Shown here in pieces: positions 1-7,953 of a DNA stretch of 35,885 nucleotides. Origin of the DNA: Pseudomonadota bacterium (GTDB lineage: Bacteria > Desulfobacterota > Desulfobacteria > Desulfobacterales > Desulfosarcinaceae). A program made the translations under genes and the position numbers. Every line of letters begins with the position of its first letter. Within the stretch, counting starts at the first letter, position 1. The notes beneath the pieces were generated by a model that was not told where the DNA came from, did no database searches, and saw only the letters and a list, made by a program, of their open reading frames with translations. The stretch spans positions 1 through 35,885 of the forward strand of contig JAEYRZ010000017.1 of the NCBI GenBank assembly GCA_023435265.1, given 5' to 3'.

Positions 1-41
1 ATCGCCAACAGCCGCGGTCGTTTCAGCGGAACAGGGTCCTT

Positions 42-1595
42 TTACTTCCACACCAGATCGCCGATGTAGGGGAAGTTCATCACATTGACGATCGGTTTGA
101 CGTCGATGCCCTTGCGGGCGCCGTAGGAGTGGTTCTGCCAGTGGAAGGTGACGCAGAAGGCGTCGTCGTAAAGGATCTTTTCGACCTGTTGCAGCATGGC
201 GCTGCGCTTGCTCAGATCGGTTTCGGTCTGGCAGGCCAGGGTCAGCTTGTCCACCTCGGGGTTGCAGTAGTTGCCCGAATTGTACTGCCCGTAACCGGTC
301 TCCTTGTTGGGGCACATGGCGAGGAACTCGTAGAAGTTGCCCGAATCCTCGGTGTCGGAATGCCAGCCGACCATCTGGAAATCGGCCACCTGCTTGTCGT
401 ATTCATCCCAGTACTGGGCCTTGGGCATGGTCTTGAGGTTGATCTTGATGTTGATCTTGGACATCATGGCCACGAAGGCCTCGGCGATCTTCTCGTCGTT
501 GACGTAGCGGTTGTTGGGGGCGATCATGGTGGCTTCGAAGCCCTTCTCGTAGCCCGCATCTTTCATCAGGGCCTGAGCCTTTTTCAGGTCGTAGACCGGC
601 TTGAGTTCCTTGCTGTAGCCCTGGTAGCCCTCGGGGCTGAGCTGGCCGGCCGGCGTGGCCGTGCCCTTCATGATCTTGTCCGCGATGCCCACGTTGTTGG
701 TGGCCAGATTGATCGCCTGGCGCACCTTCTTCACGCGCAGCGGTTCGAGGCGCTTCTGGTTCATCTGCACGGTGATGATGCGGCCGCCGGTGTAAGTGAT
801 CAGATCGACCTTGGGGTCTTTTTCGATGCGCCCGAAATCCTGGGGCGGCACCGGGTAGATGAAGTCCACATCGCCCGAGAGCAGCGCGGCCACGCGGGTG
901 GCTTCTTCCTTGATGGGCGTCAGAATGATGGTGCCGATGTTGCCGGGCGATTTCTTGTCCCAGTAATCGGCGTTGCGTTCCATGACCATCTTGACCCCAT
1001 GTTCGCGGAAGGTGCAGCGGTACGGACCGGTGCCGCTGGGCAGCGCGGTGTTGGCAAAAGAGTAGCCGGCCTTGATCACCGCATCCTTGGGCTGACCGCG
1101 CTCATCCGTCCCGGAGTAGAACGCGCTGTCCAGGGGGAAGACGTAGGTGGCCATGTTGAGCACCAGGGCGTACGGCTTGTTGGTCTTGATATCCACGGTG
1201 TAGTCGTCCACGACCGCCGGCGTCTCGAAGGCCTCGAAAAGACCCTTGAAATCGACGCTCTTTTTCATGCGCTCGATGGTGAAGACCACGTCCTTGGCCG
1301 TGAAGGGATTGCCGCTGTGGAACTTGACGCCTTTGACCAGGTGAAAGCGCATGGTGGTGGGATCGATCTGCTCCCAGCGCTGGGCCAGGCGCGGTTCGAA
1401 CGACATGTCCTGGGCGTAGCGGACCAGCGGATCGAAGACCCAGTGCGAAAACTCCAGCATGTTGCCGGACAGCTGCTGCTGGATGTCCATGGTTTCCGGG
1501 TCCGAGGCCAGTCCCAGGCGCAGCGTCTTCATCTCGGCCAGGGCGGTGCCGCAGAGCATCAGCACCAGAGCTAAACACAACAGTGTACGTTTCAT
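42..1595 (-). CDS. ABC transporter substrate-binding protein, family 5 (peptide/nickel type)
   Basis: A 517-residue periplasmic solute-binding protein for an ABC importer of the DppA/OppA/NikA class; the ligand (peptide, nickel chelate or other) cannot be told from sequence. The start is the ATG at 1595: it is followed by a classic signal peptide (basic MKR, hydrophobic LCLALVLMLCG, AxA-type cleavage near residue 20) and preceded by an AGGAGGAAGG ribosome binding site. Upstream in-frame codons add only a non-signal tail. SBP_bac_5 hallmarks include the N-terminal SDPETMD-like segment, PTTMRFHLVKGVKFHSG, the AKDVVFTIERMK region and RNADYWDK near the middle. Length fits the family (500-550). 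No permease or ATPase gene is visible in the window; because the gene reads leftward, they may lie beyond position 1. Confidence 0.93.
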   Translation of the reverse strand: MKRTLLCLALVLMLCGTALAEMKTLRLGLASDPETMDIQQQLSGNMLEFSHWVFDPLVRYAQDMSFEPRLAQRWEQIDPTTMRFHLVKGVKFHSGNPFTAKDVVFTIERMKKSVDFKGLFEAFETPAVVDDYTVDIKTNKPYALVLNMATYVFPLDSAFYSGTDERGQPKDAVIKAGYSFANTALPSGTGPYRCTFREHGVKMVMERNADYWDKKSPGNIGTIILTPIKEEATRVAALLSGDVDFIYPVPPQDFGRIEKDPKVDLITYTGGRIITVQMNQKRLEPLRVKKVRQAINLATNNVGIADKIMKGTATPAGQLSPEGYQGYSKELKPVYDLKKAQALMKDAGYEKGFEATMIAPNNRYVNDEKIAEAFVAMMSKINIKINLKTMPKAQYWDEYDKQVADFQMVGWHSDTEDSGNFYEFLAMCPNKETGYGQYNSGNYCNPEVDKLTLACQTETDLSKRSAMLQQVEKILYDDAFCVTFHWQNHSYGARKGIDVKPIVNVMNFPYIGDLVWK

Positions 1596-1700
1596 ATCCT
1601 TCCTCCTGGTTTGGGGTCTTGCACTTCGACAAGCCGACTCCACCGCTGAAAGAACGGCTGGAACCGGTCTGATCACGATCGATTCAAATTGTTACCCTGA

Positions 1701-1712
1701 TGCATATATGCA
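1701..1712. promoter_or_regulatory. 12-bp perfect palindrome upstream of the ABC binding protein
   Basis: TGCATATATGCA is self-complementary and lies about 105 bp upstream of the ATG of the substrate-binding protein, inside the 263-bp gap before the TSUP gene end. It could be an operator for a dimeric regulator. A 12-bp AT-rich palindrome may also arise by chance, and I could not place convincing -35/-10 boxes beside it. Confidence 0.2.
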
Positions 1713-1858
1713 GGCCAGGACCGTGGACCTTCAGCGAAGGGCATCCTGCCTGAATTGAAGCCGGTAGCATGTAAAATGGCATGTACCCAGTTTGGCGTTC
1801 CGCTGTCAAGGCAAAAGCCGGATGGGACTTCGGCGGACGGATGCGGCGCGCCGTGCGG

Positions 1859-2629
1859 TCAAAGATAATTGAGATAGATCATGCGCGCCAGGGTGAGGAA
1901 AACGACGGACAGGAACACCGGCCGGATGAAGCGGGTGCCTCTGGCGATGGCCAGGTCCGATCCGATGCGCGCGCCGATCACCTGGCCCAGAGCCATGACC
2001 AGACCCACGCCGTACGAGACGCTGCCGGAGAGCATGAATACCGCCAGGGCGACGATGTTGCTCGTGAAGTTGACCACCTTTGTGCTGCCGACTGCCTGGG
2101 GCATCGAAAGGCCCATGAACAACAGAAAGGCTGTCGTCCAGAACGCCCCTGCGCCCGGGCCGAAGAAGCCGTCGTAAAAGCCGAGCGCAAGACCGAACAG
2201 CATGAAAAAGAGGTGTCCGGGCATCACGGCCTTGCTCCGGCCATATCCCAGGCGGGGCGATGCGAGGGTGTAAACCAGAACCGCCAACAGCAGCAGGGGG
2301 ATCAGGTGCTTGAGGAACCCCCCATCCAACTGCTGAATGGCCCAGGCGCCCAGGGCGGCGCCGATGAAGGTGTAGACAATGCCCGCGCACAACGGTTTGA
2401 GCGGCGCCGCGCCCCGCCGCGTATAGTTGAAGGCCGCGGCCAGGGCGCCGAAGCTGCCCTGCAGTTTGTTGGTGCCCAGCGCGAGCTGAGGCGGCAGGCC
2501 GGCCGCGAGCAGCGCCGGCAGGCTGATCAGCCCGCCGCCGCCGGCGATCGCGTCGACGAAGCCGGCGAAGAGGCCGGCGCCGAAAAGCATGGCGACATTC
2601 AGCAGATTGGATTCAAAAGCGCCGTTCAT
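1859..2629 (-). CDS. TSUP-family (TauE/SafE/YfcA) membrane transporter
   Basis: A 256-residue integral membrane protein of the sulfite/sulfonate exporter (TSUP, TauE/SafE) superfamily. The N-terminal repeat shows the family signature: GFVDAIAGGGGLISLPALL (about residues 23-41) followed by GLPPQLALGTNKLQ, and the second half repeats it with FGPGAGAFWTTAFLL and AVGSTKVVNFTSN. About eight hydrophobic segments are visible. It is closest by eye to the YfcA subgroup, whose substrate is unknown; sulfite, sulfoacetate or another small anion is possible. The start ATG overlaps the stop of the upstream 115-residue gene as ATGA and has no ribosome binding site of its own, so translation is probably coupled to that gene. 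Confidence 0.92.
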   Translation of the reverse strand: MNGAFESNLLNVAMLFGAGLFAGFVDAIAGGGGLISLPALLAAGLPPQLALGTNKLQGSFGALAAAFNYTRRGAAPLKPLCAGIVYTFIGAALGAWAIQQLDGGFLKHLIPLLLLAVLVYTLASPRLGYGRSKAVMPGHLFFMLFGLALGFYDGFFGPGAGAFWTTAFLLFMGLSMPQAVGSTKVVNFTSNIVALAVFMLSGSVSYGVGLVMALGQVIGARIGSDLAIARGTRFIRPVFLSVVFLTLARMIYLNYL

Positions 2630-2973
2630 CGGTTTTGCGGTCCGTCACCCCTCGCATCGTTCCGCTCGTCAAGGGCTTTCTTGATGCGCCTCAGGCGGTA
2701 CATCGAGGTCCGGATCTCTTCCCCCACGAGCGCATGCAGATCGAGCCGGCCGGTCCGTTCGATATAATGGCGCGCCTCATCGTATTTCCCCGCCTCCAGG
2801 TAGATTCCCGCCAAAAAAACCAGCGCTTCCAGTTCGAAGGCTGGATAGAACTGAATGGCCGCATCGTTCAGGATGCCCTCCAGCACGTTTACGGCCGAAG
2901 GCGCATCGCCGCGCAGATCCAGAATCTTGGCGGCCTTATCGATCTGCTGCATGTAAAAATGCCGTTTGTCCAT
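2626..2973 (-). CDS. Small helical (TPR-like) protein, 115 aa
   Basis: A soluble, all-helical protein beginning MDKRHFYMQQIDKAAKIL. Two helix pairs around residues 20-75 (SAVNVLEGILNDAAIQF, FELEALVFLAGIYLEAGKYDEARHYIERTG) look like one or two TPR units with the A-x-x-Y-x-x-G-x-x-x-x-A spacing. No signal peptide or membrane segment. It lies 61 bp downstream of the TPR lipoprotein gene and overlaps the TSUP start by ATGA, so the three genes probably form one transcript. The initiating ATG at 2973 has only a weak purine-rich site upstream; in-frame codons further up run into the preceding gene's region with no good start. Function unknown; a protein-interaction role is inferred from the fold only. 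Confidence 0.72.
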   Translation of the reverse strand: MDKRHFYMQQIDKAAKILDLRGDAPSAVNVLEGILNDAAIQFYPAFELEALVFLAGIYLEAGKYDEARHYIERTGRLDLHALVGEEIRTSMYRLRRIKKALDERNDARGDGPQNR

Positions 2974-3034
2974 GGATGTCAGGTTCCAGGGTGGGTGGGA
3001 GCAGGCGGCCCGGAAAGCGCTCCATCCGGCAGGT

Positions 3035-3964
3035 TCACCGGCAAAGCGTGCTCTCGGTCCGGCCGGCAAGCCATTCGTCGATCCAATAGAGCGACGTCTG
3101 GATATCGGTTCCGGACCGGTCGGCGCTCTCCTTGAGCATGGCGGTGATTTCGTTTGTGCGCGCCGTGTCCTGCAGAAGGGCGTAAATCTTGGCGCTGCGC
3201 AAGAAAAAGCCGACCGCCGCCGCATGGTCGCCCATACGGGCGCGGCAGCCGCCCAGGGCGGCCAAGTCCTTGGCCACCGCAGGATAGGCACCCATCTGAC
3301 GGTCTGCGGCAAGAGCTTGCTGAAAGTGAATTTCGGCTTCCTCGGGCCGCGCGGTGTCGGCCAGCAGCCGCCCCAGCGTATAGTGCGCGGCGGCTTTGGA
3401 GGTCTCCTCGTTCGGGCCCGCGGCGTCAAGCGCCCGGTTCAGCAGGGACTGGGCCGTTTGGGTGTCCCGGCGCGCCATGGCGATCAGGGCGCGGTTTTTG
3501 AGGCGCAGGGTCGACAGCCGCGTCGCCGCGTCCAAGGTGTCGGCCTGGTCCAGCGTGCGCGCGGCCTCGTCCAGCCGGCCGGCCTTCACCAGTGCCGCCG
3601 ACTGGTTCGCCAGGACCCGTACGAGGCCCGCATCGTCTCCCAGGAGGCGATAGGCCTCAAGGGCTTGCGCATAGGCGCCGATGGCGCCGGGCATGTCATC
3701 CAGCTGATAGCGAACGTTGGCGATGCTGTTCAGGCTGCCTGCGATGCCGGCCAAATCGTCGGCGGCCGTATAACGTTCGTGGGCTTCGCGGAAGAGTTCC
3801 AGGGCGCGCGCATAACAGCCCTGGCGGTACAGTGCGCTGCCGTGCTGGAGCGGGCGGTCGATCCTGGAGCTGACGTAGGCCGTATCGGACCGGCGGGTGC
3901 CGGAAGCACACGCAACAGCCAGCGTGAGCAGGATGATGCCGATAAAGAGGTAGAAACGCTGCAT
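3035..3964 (-). CDS. TPR-repeat protein, probable lipoprotein
   Basis: A 309-residue exported TPR protein. MQRFYLFIGIILLTLAVACASG is a short lipoprotein-type signal with Cys at the end of the hydrophobic stretch (AVAC; alanine at -3 is a less usual lipobox). Repeated helix pairs follow: ALYRQGCYARALELFREA, AGSLNSIANVRYQLDDMPGAIGAYAQALEAY, RVLANQSAALVKAGRLDEAARTL, AHYTLGRLLADTARPEEAEIHFQQAL. This gives about six TPR units. A GTG at 3997 would add eleven residues before this start; neither has a strong ribosome binding site, and I prefer the ATG because it puts the hydrophobic core directly behind the N-terminus. First gene of the run with the 115-residue protein and the TSUP transporter. It probably scaffolds protein contacts on the periplasmic side of a membrane. 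Confidence 0.82.
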   Translation of the reverse strand: MQRFYLFIGIILLTLAVACASGTRRSDTAYVSSRIDRPLQHGSALYRQGCYARALELFREAHERYTAADDLAGIAGSLNSIANVRYQLDDMPGAIGAYAQALEAYRLLGDDAGLVRVLANQSAALVKAGRLDEAARTLDQADTLDAATRLSTLRLKNRALIAMARRDTQTAQSLLNRALDAAGPNEETSKAAAHYTLGRLLADTARPEEAEIHFQQALAADRQMGAYPAVAKDLAALGGCRARMGDHAAAVGFFLRSAKIYALLQDTARTNEITAMLKESADRSGTDIQTSLYWIDEWLAGRTESTLCR

Positions 3965-4056
3965 GCGGACTCGCGAGTCGGAAAATGCCTTGTTCACAAT
4001 TGCCGGCCTGGCCTTATACCTTCAATTCCGCTGCAAGTCAAAAAATGCGGCTCGAT

Positions 4057-4584
4057 TCACGGGGTCCCGCCGCTCAGGTTGTCGATCAGGCGTCCGCTGG
4101 TCTGCCGCAGGTACTGGCTCATCAACTTGGCGATTTTGAGCACCAGCACCATGGCCACGGCCGGCAGGTCCTTCATCAAACGGGCGAACTTTTCGGCCGT
4201 CATCACCAGCAGCACCGAATCGGCTCCGGTCACGGCCGATGCCGAGCGCGGCTCGCCGTCGATCAGTCCCATCTCCCCGATGGTCCTGCCGGCGCCCACG
4301 GTGGTGATGTGCCTGGGATTGCGCTGGGAATCGAATTTGACCACATGCACGGCGCCGCGGACAATCAGAACCAGGTACACGTTCCGGTCGCCCTCGTAAA
4401 AAAGCACCGTCTCGGCCGCAACCTGATAAACATCCATGTATGCCGCGAGCTTCTGCACCTGAGCGAAGCTGAAACCGTCGGCCCATGGCGTCGCCTCGAT
4501 CAGGTTGCTCTTTTCGGTCAGGGTGAGCCGGAGCTTGGTCTGCGACAACAATCCCAATTGGACGCTTTGCACTGGTAAGGCCAT
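4057..4584 (-). CDS. Cyclic nucleotide-binding (CNBD/Crp-fold) protein without DNA-binding domain
   Basis: A 175-residue protein with one cyclic-nucleotide-binding beta-roll. The N-terminal 35 residues are unassigned; residues 40-150 hold the CNBD: the strand ETVLFYEGDRNVYLVLIVRGAV, then a phosphate-binding cassette at about 102-118 (IGEMGLIDGEPRSASAV) that keeps the Glu of GE and the Arg of PR needed for cNMP contact. A C-terminal helix (AMVLVLKIAKLMSQYL) follows and the protein ends without the helix-turn-helix of Crp/Fnr regulators. It is therefore more likely a cNMP-sensing partner protein than a transcription factor. Start ATG 4584 has GGGAG five bases upstream; a longer frame from 4632 lacks this. 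Divergent from the radical SAM gene, 154 bp apart. Confidence 0.88.
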   Translation of the reverse strand: MALPVQSVQLGLLSQTKLRLTLTEKSNLIEATPWADGFSFAQVQKLAAYMDVYQVAAETVLFYEGDRNVYLVLIVRGAVHVVKFDSQRNPRHITTVGAGRTIGEMGLIDGEPRSASAVTGADSVLLVMTAEKFARLMKDLPAVAMVLVLKIAKLMSQYLRQTSGRLIDNLSGGTP

Positions 4585-4738
4585 GGATGCTCCCGGTGTG
4601 AACGGAAAAGCCGCCTTCAATCGGCCGGCCACGCCTGCATGCGGGTACTCATTCTCTATCGGCCTTTTGCCCCCGAACTTGAAGGCCGCTGCGCGAGGCC
4701 GGTTTTTCTTTTGAGCATGAAAATGCTAAACGAGGGGC

Positions 4739-6778
4739 ATGCATGTCCGGCTCCTGTATCCGCCCTTTGCCGACCCGACGCAGCCATACGGCGCCCTGCC
4801 GGCGCTCAAGGGGTATCTGCGCGCCGGCGCCCGGCAGGCCGAGGTGATCGACCTGAACGTCGAGGCGGCCCATTTCCTGCTGGCGCCTCGGCACATCGCG
4901 GCGACCGCCGGGCGGCTGGCCGAGCGCTTCTCCCGGTTGAACGGCCGCCCGCGGTTGACCGGCCTGGAGCAGATGGAGTATCTGGCGCTGGAACAGGCGC
5001 GCCAGGCGGCCTTGCGCGGGTCGATGGCGGCTGCGGGGCCCCTGCAGATCTTTCAGCAGGCGCGCCGTTTTTTCGACCGCCGCGAGTACCGGCACGCGCG
5101 CGATCGGGCCGAGGACGCCCTGACATGCCTCAGTGCGCTTTATTTCCCCTTCGCTTTTTCATTCAATCGCGCCGCCCATGCGGCCGCGCCCTGGAATCTC
5201 TCCCTGCTCGAAACCTATTTCGACCAGCGCTGCAGTCCGCTCGACGCTTTTTACCGCGATCGGATCGAGCGCTGGCGGCTCCAACCCGGTGATGTAGTCG
5301 GCATTTCGCTCACGTTTGTCAGCCAGCTTCCCGAAACCTTCTACCTGCTGCGCCTGCTGCGCCGTGCGGCGCCGAATGCCTTCATCCTGCTGGGCGGCAC
5401 GTGCGCCCAGCAGATCCTGCGCCATGCCCCCGAAGCGGTCCGCAGCAACCTTTTCGATCTGCTGGATGCGGCATGCCCCTTCGAGGGCGAAGCGTGCCTC
5501 ACCGAACTGCTCGAGCGCCTCGAAGCCACACCGCCCGGCGAGAGTGCGGAACGGCGTTTCGAACGCCTGCGGACGGTGCCCAACCTGTGGTTGCGCAATC
5601 CCGGCGACGGCCGCAGGCACGCCGGCCCGCTGCAGATCACCGACCTGACCCGCTGTCCGCCGCCCGACTTTTCGGACTTGAATCTCGACCGTTACCTGGC
5701 CCCTTCGCGCACCCTGCTCGTCGCCCCCACGCGGGGATGCTATTGGAACCGCTGCTCGTTCTGCGACTACGGGCTCAACCGCTCGGGCCTTCATCATTAC
5801 CGGGAGACAGCGCCGGAGGAAGCCGCCCGGCAGCTCAAGTCGCTTTCCGAGGCGCATGGCGTGACCAACTTCTATCTGTCGGTCGATGTGCTGGCGCCCA
5901 AATTCGCCGTGGCCCTGGCGCGGGCCCTGATCGCGCAGAAGGCCCGCATCCGCTGGGCCGCCGATTTCCGCATCGAGCCCTACTACACCCCCGAGCGGTG
6001 CGCACTGCTGTTTCAATCGGGTCTGCGCGCGGCGGCCTTCGGAGTGGAAAGCGGTTCCGACCGCCTGCTCGAAAGCATGCACAAAGGCATTTCCGTCGAC
6101 GCCATCCGCCGGGTCACCGACGCCTTTCACCGCGCCGGGATCGCCACGGCCTGGATGACCTTCAGCGGTCACCCCGGCGAAACGGCGGGCCAGCTGCGGG
6201 CGACGCTCCGCCTGCTCGAAGCGCAGCAGCCGGCCGTCGACCTGTTCATCCTGGGACGCTTCGGCCTGACCGGAGGCGCGCACATCGCCGCCTGCCCGGA
6301 ACAGTACGGCATCCACTCCGTCTTTTACTGCCGCGGCGACGACTTCCGGCTCTTCCCGCTCTACGATGCCCCGGCGTCCATGCCGCCGGCAGAGGCCGAA
6401 GCGCTGGAACGCGAGATCCTGCGCCTCTCGGCGGCGTACAACCTGGACCATTATCCCTGGGCCGGGGCCATTTCGACGCATCACAGCCTGCTGTACTTTC
6501 TCGAGTACGGCCAGTCCGCCTTCCGCGGCCCGGCCCCGCCCGCGCCGCCTCCAACCCGCCGGCGCAGGGGCCCCCGCCGTCCCGGAGGCTTGACCGAACG
6601 TGCGGCTTTCGATGTCGGACGCATGCGGCGCGAGCACCGGAACCGGATGCAGCACTTCTGGCGGCGCGCCCTGTCGCTTCAGAAAGACGGTCACGCCCCG
6701 TTGGACGCACCCTATTTCCTGGCCGAAATCGCGAAATGGCCGCCCATGAAGCGTCAGGGCGGCTTAAAGGAAGAATAG
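4739..6778 (+). CDS. B12-binding-type radical SAM protein with CX4CX2C cluster motif
   Basis: A 679-residue radical SAM enzyme. Residues 1-35 (MHVRLLYPPFADPTQPYGALPALKGYLR) and about 180-270 (VVGISLTFVSQLPETFYLLRLL, AFILLGGTCAQQ) form the Rossmann-like cobalamin-binding-type region, interrupted by a roughly 120-residue helical insert. The usual DxHxxG base-off motif is not seen, so B12 binding itself is uncertain. The radical SAM core starts at TRGCYWNRCSFCDYG: the cluster cysteines are C334, C339 and C342, a CX4CX2C spacing instead of CX3CX2C. Downstream elements are normal: FRIEPYYTPE, AAFGVESGSDRLLESMHKGIS, WMTFSGHPGET. An arginine/proline-rich linker near 600-620 precedes a short C-terminal helical tail. 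It resembles the fold of RiPP-maturing and methyl-transferring B12 radical SAM enzymes; no precursor peptide gene is evident nearby. Substrate unknown. ATG 4739 has GAGGGG just upstream. Confidence 0.88.
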   Translation: MHVRLLYPPFADPTQPYGALPALKGYLRAGARQAEVIDLNVEAAHFLLAPRHIAATAGRLAERFSRLNGRPRLTGLEQMEYLALEQARQAALRGSMAAAGPLQIFQQARRFFDRREYRHARDRAEDALTCLSALYFPFAFSFNRAAHAAAPWNLSLLETYFDQRCSPLDAFYRDRIERWRLQPGDVVGISLTFVSQLPETFYLLRLLRRAAPNAFILLGGTCAQQILRHAPEAVRSNLFDLLDAACPFEGEACLTELLERLEATPPGESAERRFERLRTVPNLWLRNPGDGRRHAGPLQITDLTRCPPPDFSDLNLDRYLAPSRTLLVAPTRGCYWNRCSFCDYGLNRSGLHHYRETAPEEAARQLKSLSEAHGVTNFYLSVDVLAPKFAVALARALIAQKARIRWAADFRIEPYYTPERCALLFQSGLRAAAFGVESGSDRLLESMHKGISVDAIRRVTDAFHRAGIATAWMTFSGHPGETAGQLRATLRLLEAQQPAVDLFILGRFGLTGGAHIAACPEQYGIHSVFYCRGDDFRLFPLYDAPASMPPAEAEALEREILRLSAAYNLDHYPWAGAISTHHSLLYFLEYGQSAFRGPAPPAPPPTRRRRGPRRPGGLTERAAFDVGRMRREHRNRMQHFWRRALSLQKDGHAPLDAPYFLAEIAKWPPMKRQGGLKEE

Positions 6779-6780
6779 CG

Positions 6781-7236
6781 TCACTCCGGAGCCGGCGCCC
6801 CCTTGCCGGGCATCGCCATCATGGTCAGAAGGGCCGTGGCGCACAACCGCTCTTCCTGGGCGGAGCGGTTGTAAACGTCCGATCGGCACACGGTCAGCGT
6901 GCGCCCGGCCTTGATCACCCGGCCGCGGGCGACGAGCAGTTCCCCTCTCCCGGGCGCCAGCAGGTTGAGCTTGAACTCGACCGTCAGGACGCCGGCGTCG
7001 GCGGGCATCAGCGTGTAGGCCGCAAACCCGGCCGCGTTGTCGGCCAGGGTGGCCACGATGCCGGCGTGAAAAAAGCCGTGGTGCTGGGTGAGTTCGCGCT
7101 TGAAGGGCACGTGCACGTCGCAGGCGCCGGGGTCTATGCGGGTCAGCGTAGCGCCGATGAAGTGCATGAACGGCTGTTCTTCGAAGCCGCGCGCAACGCG
7201 CGATCGAAAATCAGGATCGACGGGCTGAAAAGGCAT
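6781..7236 (-). CDS. PaaI-family hotdog thioesterase
   Basis: A 151-residue single hotdog-fold protein of the PaaI/YdiI acyl-CoA thioesterase group (COG2050). The central helix and catalytic segment read HHGFFHAGIVATLADNAAG (about residues 52-70), with D66 in the position of the family's catalytic acid and H57 in the HG motif region. The following strand VLTVEFKLNLLAPGRGELLVARGRVIKAGRTLTVCRSDV is typical. It likely hydrolyses a small or aromatic acyl-CoA. Start ATG 7236 has GAGGAA five bases upstream. Last gene of the run that begins with the small membrane protein at 8259. It converges with the radical SAM gene, the stop codons being only two bases apart. Confidence 0.9.
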   Translation of the reverse strand: MPFQPVDPDFRSRVARGFEEQPFMHFIGATLTRIDPGACDVHVPFKRELTQHHGFFHAGIVATLADNAAGFAAYTLMPADAGVLTVEFKLNLLAPGRGELLVARGRVIKAGRTLTVCRSDVYNRSAQEERLCATALLTMMAMPGKGAPAPE

Positions 7237-7261
7237 GGCGGTTCCTCGCTTAACGATTCCG

Positions 7262-7435
7262 TTAAAAACGGTATCCCTCGAATCCTTCCAGATGCGCCCG
7301 GAGCACGCTCCAGCTTTCGTCGGATTCGATCAACGCGGGATGCGCATCCGGTTTCGTGCTGCAGGCCGCAAACCAGGGCAAAGCAGGCCGAAGGCCGTCC
7401 AGTACGCACCGATCCGGCTTGCAGCCTTCACACAA
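7262..7435 (-). CDS. Putative 57-aa Cys-rich small protein, TTG start overlapping dinB-like gene
   Basis: The 190-bp interval between the DinB gene and the thioesterase holds an open frame whose best start is a TTG at 7433-7435. A GGAGG sequence (7442-7446, minus strand) sits exactly six bases before it, inside the last codons of the DinB gene; the two genes overlap by eight bases. The product starts (M/L)CEGCKPDRCVLDGL, giving CX2CX4C plus a further Cys at 25, and ends SVLRAHLEGFEGYRF. Composition is protein-like (few rare runs, mixed hydrophobic and acidic residues). A thiol or metal role is possible. I do not recognise the family. Evidence is ribosome-site geometry and gap filling, so this remains a proposal. 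Confidence 0.5.
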   Translation of the reverse strand: MCEGCKPDRCVLDGLRPALPWFAACSTKPDAHPALIESDESWSVLRAHLEGFEGYRF

Positions 7436-7913
7436 CGGCAGCCTCCAGCGCGCGGCGGACGTCGTCGACGTGCAGCTGCGCATGCTCGTAGGCCCAGCGC
7501 AGGAAGCGTTCCAGCCGGCCCGCACCGTGAAAAGGATGCCAGCCTTCTCGATCCAGGTCCTCATCGCTCATGGAAGCGATTTTGGCTACGGTCCGGGCGC
7601 GCACTTCCCGGAAGCGGGCGATCAGCTCGTCCAGGCCGAGCCCGTCCAGTTTCCGGGGCTGGCTGCGGTTGAAGCGTTCGATGTCGAAGCCTCTGGAGGA
7701 ATCGGGAATGCCGGCCAGCATGTCGCTGAAAAGCCGCTGCATCGACTGTTCGATGGTGACGAGATGGGCGAGAACCTGGCGCGCGGTCCACGAAGCGCCT
7801 TCGTGGTACACTTGCGCTGCGAGCTGCGCTGCGGTGAGCCCCTTGAAAAAGTCGGCGGTGGCGGCCGCATCCGCTTCAAGCCGGGTGACGATCTCTTCTC
7901 TTCGGCCGGTCAT
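7428..7913 (-). CDS. DinB/YfiT-fold protein
   Basis: A 161-residue four-helix-bundle protein of the DinB/YfiT/bacillithiol-S-transferase-like superfamily. The metal-site histidines expected for the family are present: H50 in WTARQVLAHL, then H144 and H148 in YEHAQLHVDD. FHGAGRLERFLRWAYEHAQLHVDDVRRAL is the typical third/fourth helix. Family members are metal-dependent thiol transferases or hydrolases, often stress-linked; the exact reaction here is unknown. ATG 7913 has AGGAG seven bases upstream. Transcribed between a small membrane protein gene and the 57-residue small gene. A second, distinct DinB-like gene lies at 18324-18806. Confidence 0.86.
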   Translation of the reverse strand: MTGRREEIVTRLEADAAATADFFKGLTAAQLAAQVYHEGASWTARQVLAHLVTIEQSMQRLFSDMLAGIPDSSRGFDIERFNRSQPRKLDGLGLDELIARFREVRARTVAKIASMSDEDLDREGWHPFHGAGRLERFLRWAYEHAQLHVDDVRRALEAAVV

Positions 7914-7953
7914 GGCAGGCTCCTGTAAACGTTTGAATTGCGGCCGGGCGGCA

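Noticed and set aside
129..1574. 481-codon open frame on the plus strand opposite the ABC binding protein
   Set aside because: Composition is the V/L/G/H-rich mirror typical of antisense frames in GC-rich genes; the minus-strand protein has a signal peptide, a ribosome site and full family motifs.
2966..4399. 477-codon plus-strand frame across the TPR lipoprotein and CNBD genes
   Set aside because: It spans two well-supported minus-strand genes and the gap between them; the sequence is arginine/glycine-rich with no domain.
4685..4715. GGCC...GGCC followed by TTTTTCTTTT, terminator-like, before the radical SAM gene
   Set aside because: GGCC is self-complementary and the stem is only four to five pairs; no rightward gene ends upstream of it.
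5159..6694. 511-codon minus-strand frame opposite the radical SAM gene
   Set aside because: Antisense shadow; the plus strand carries all radical SAM motifs.
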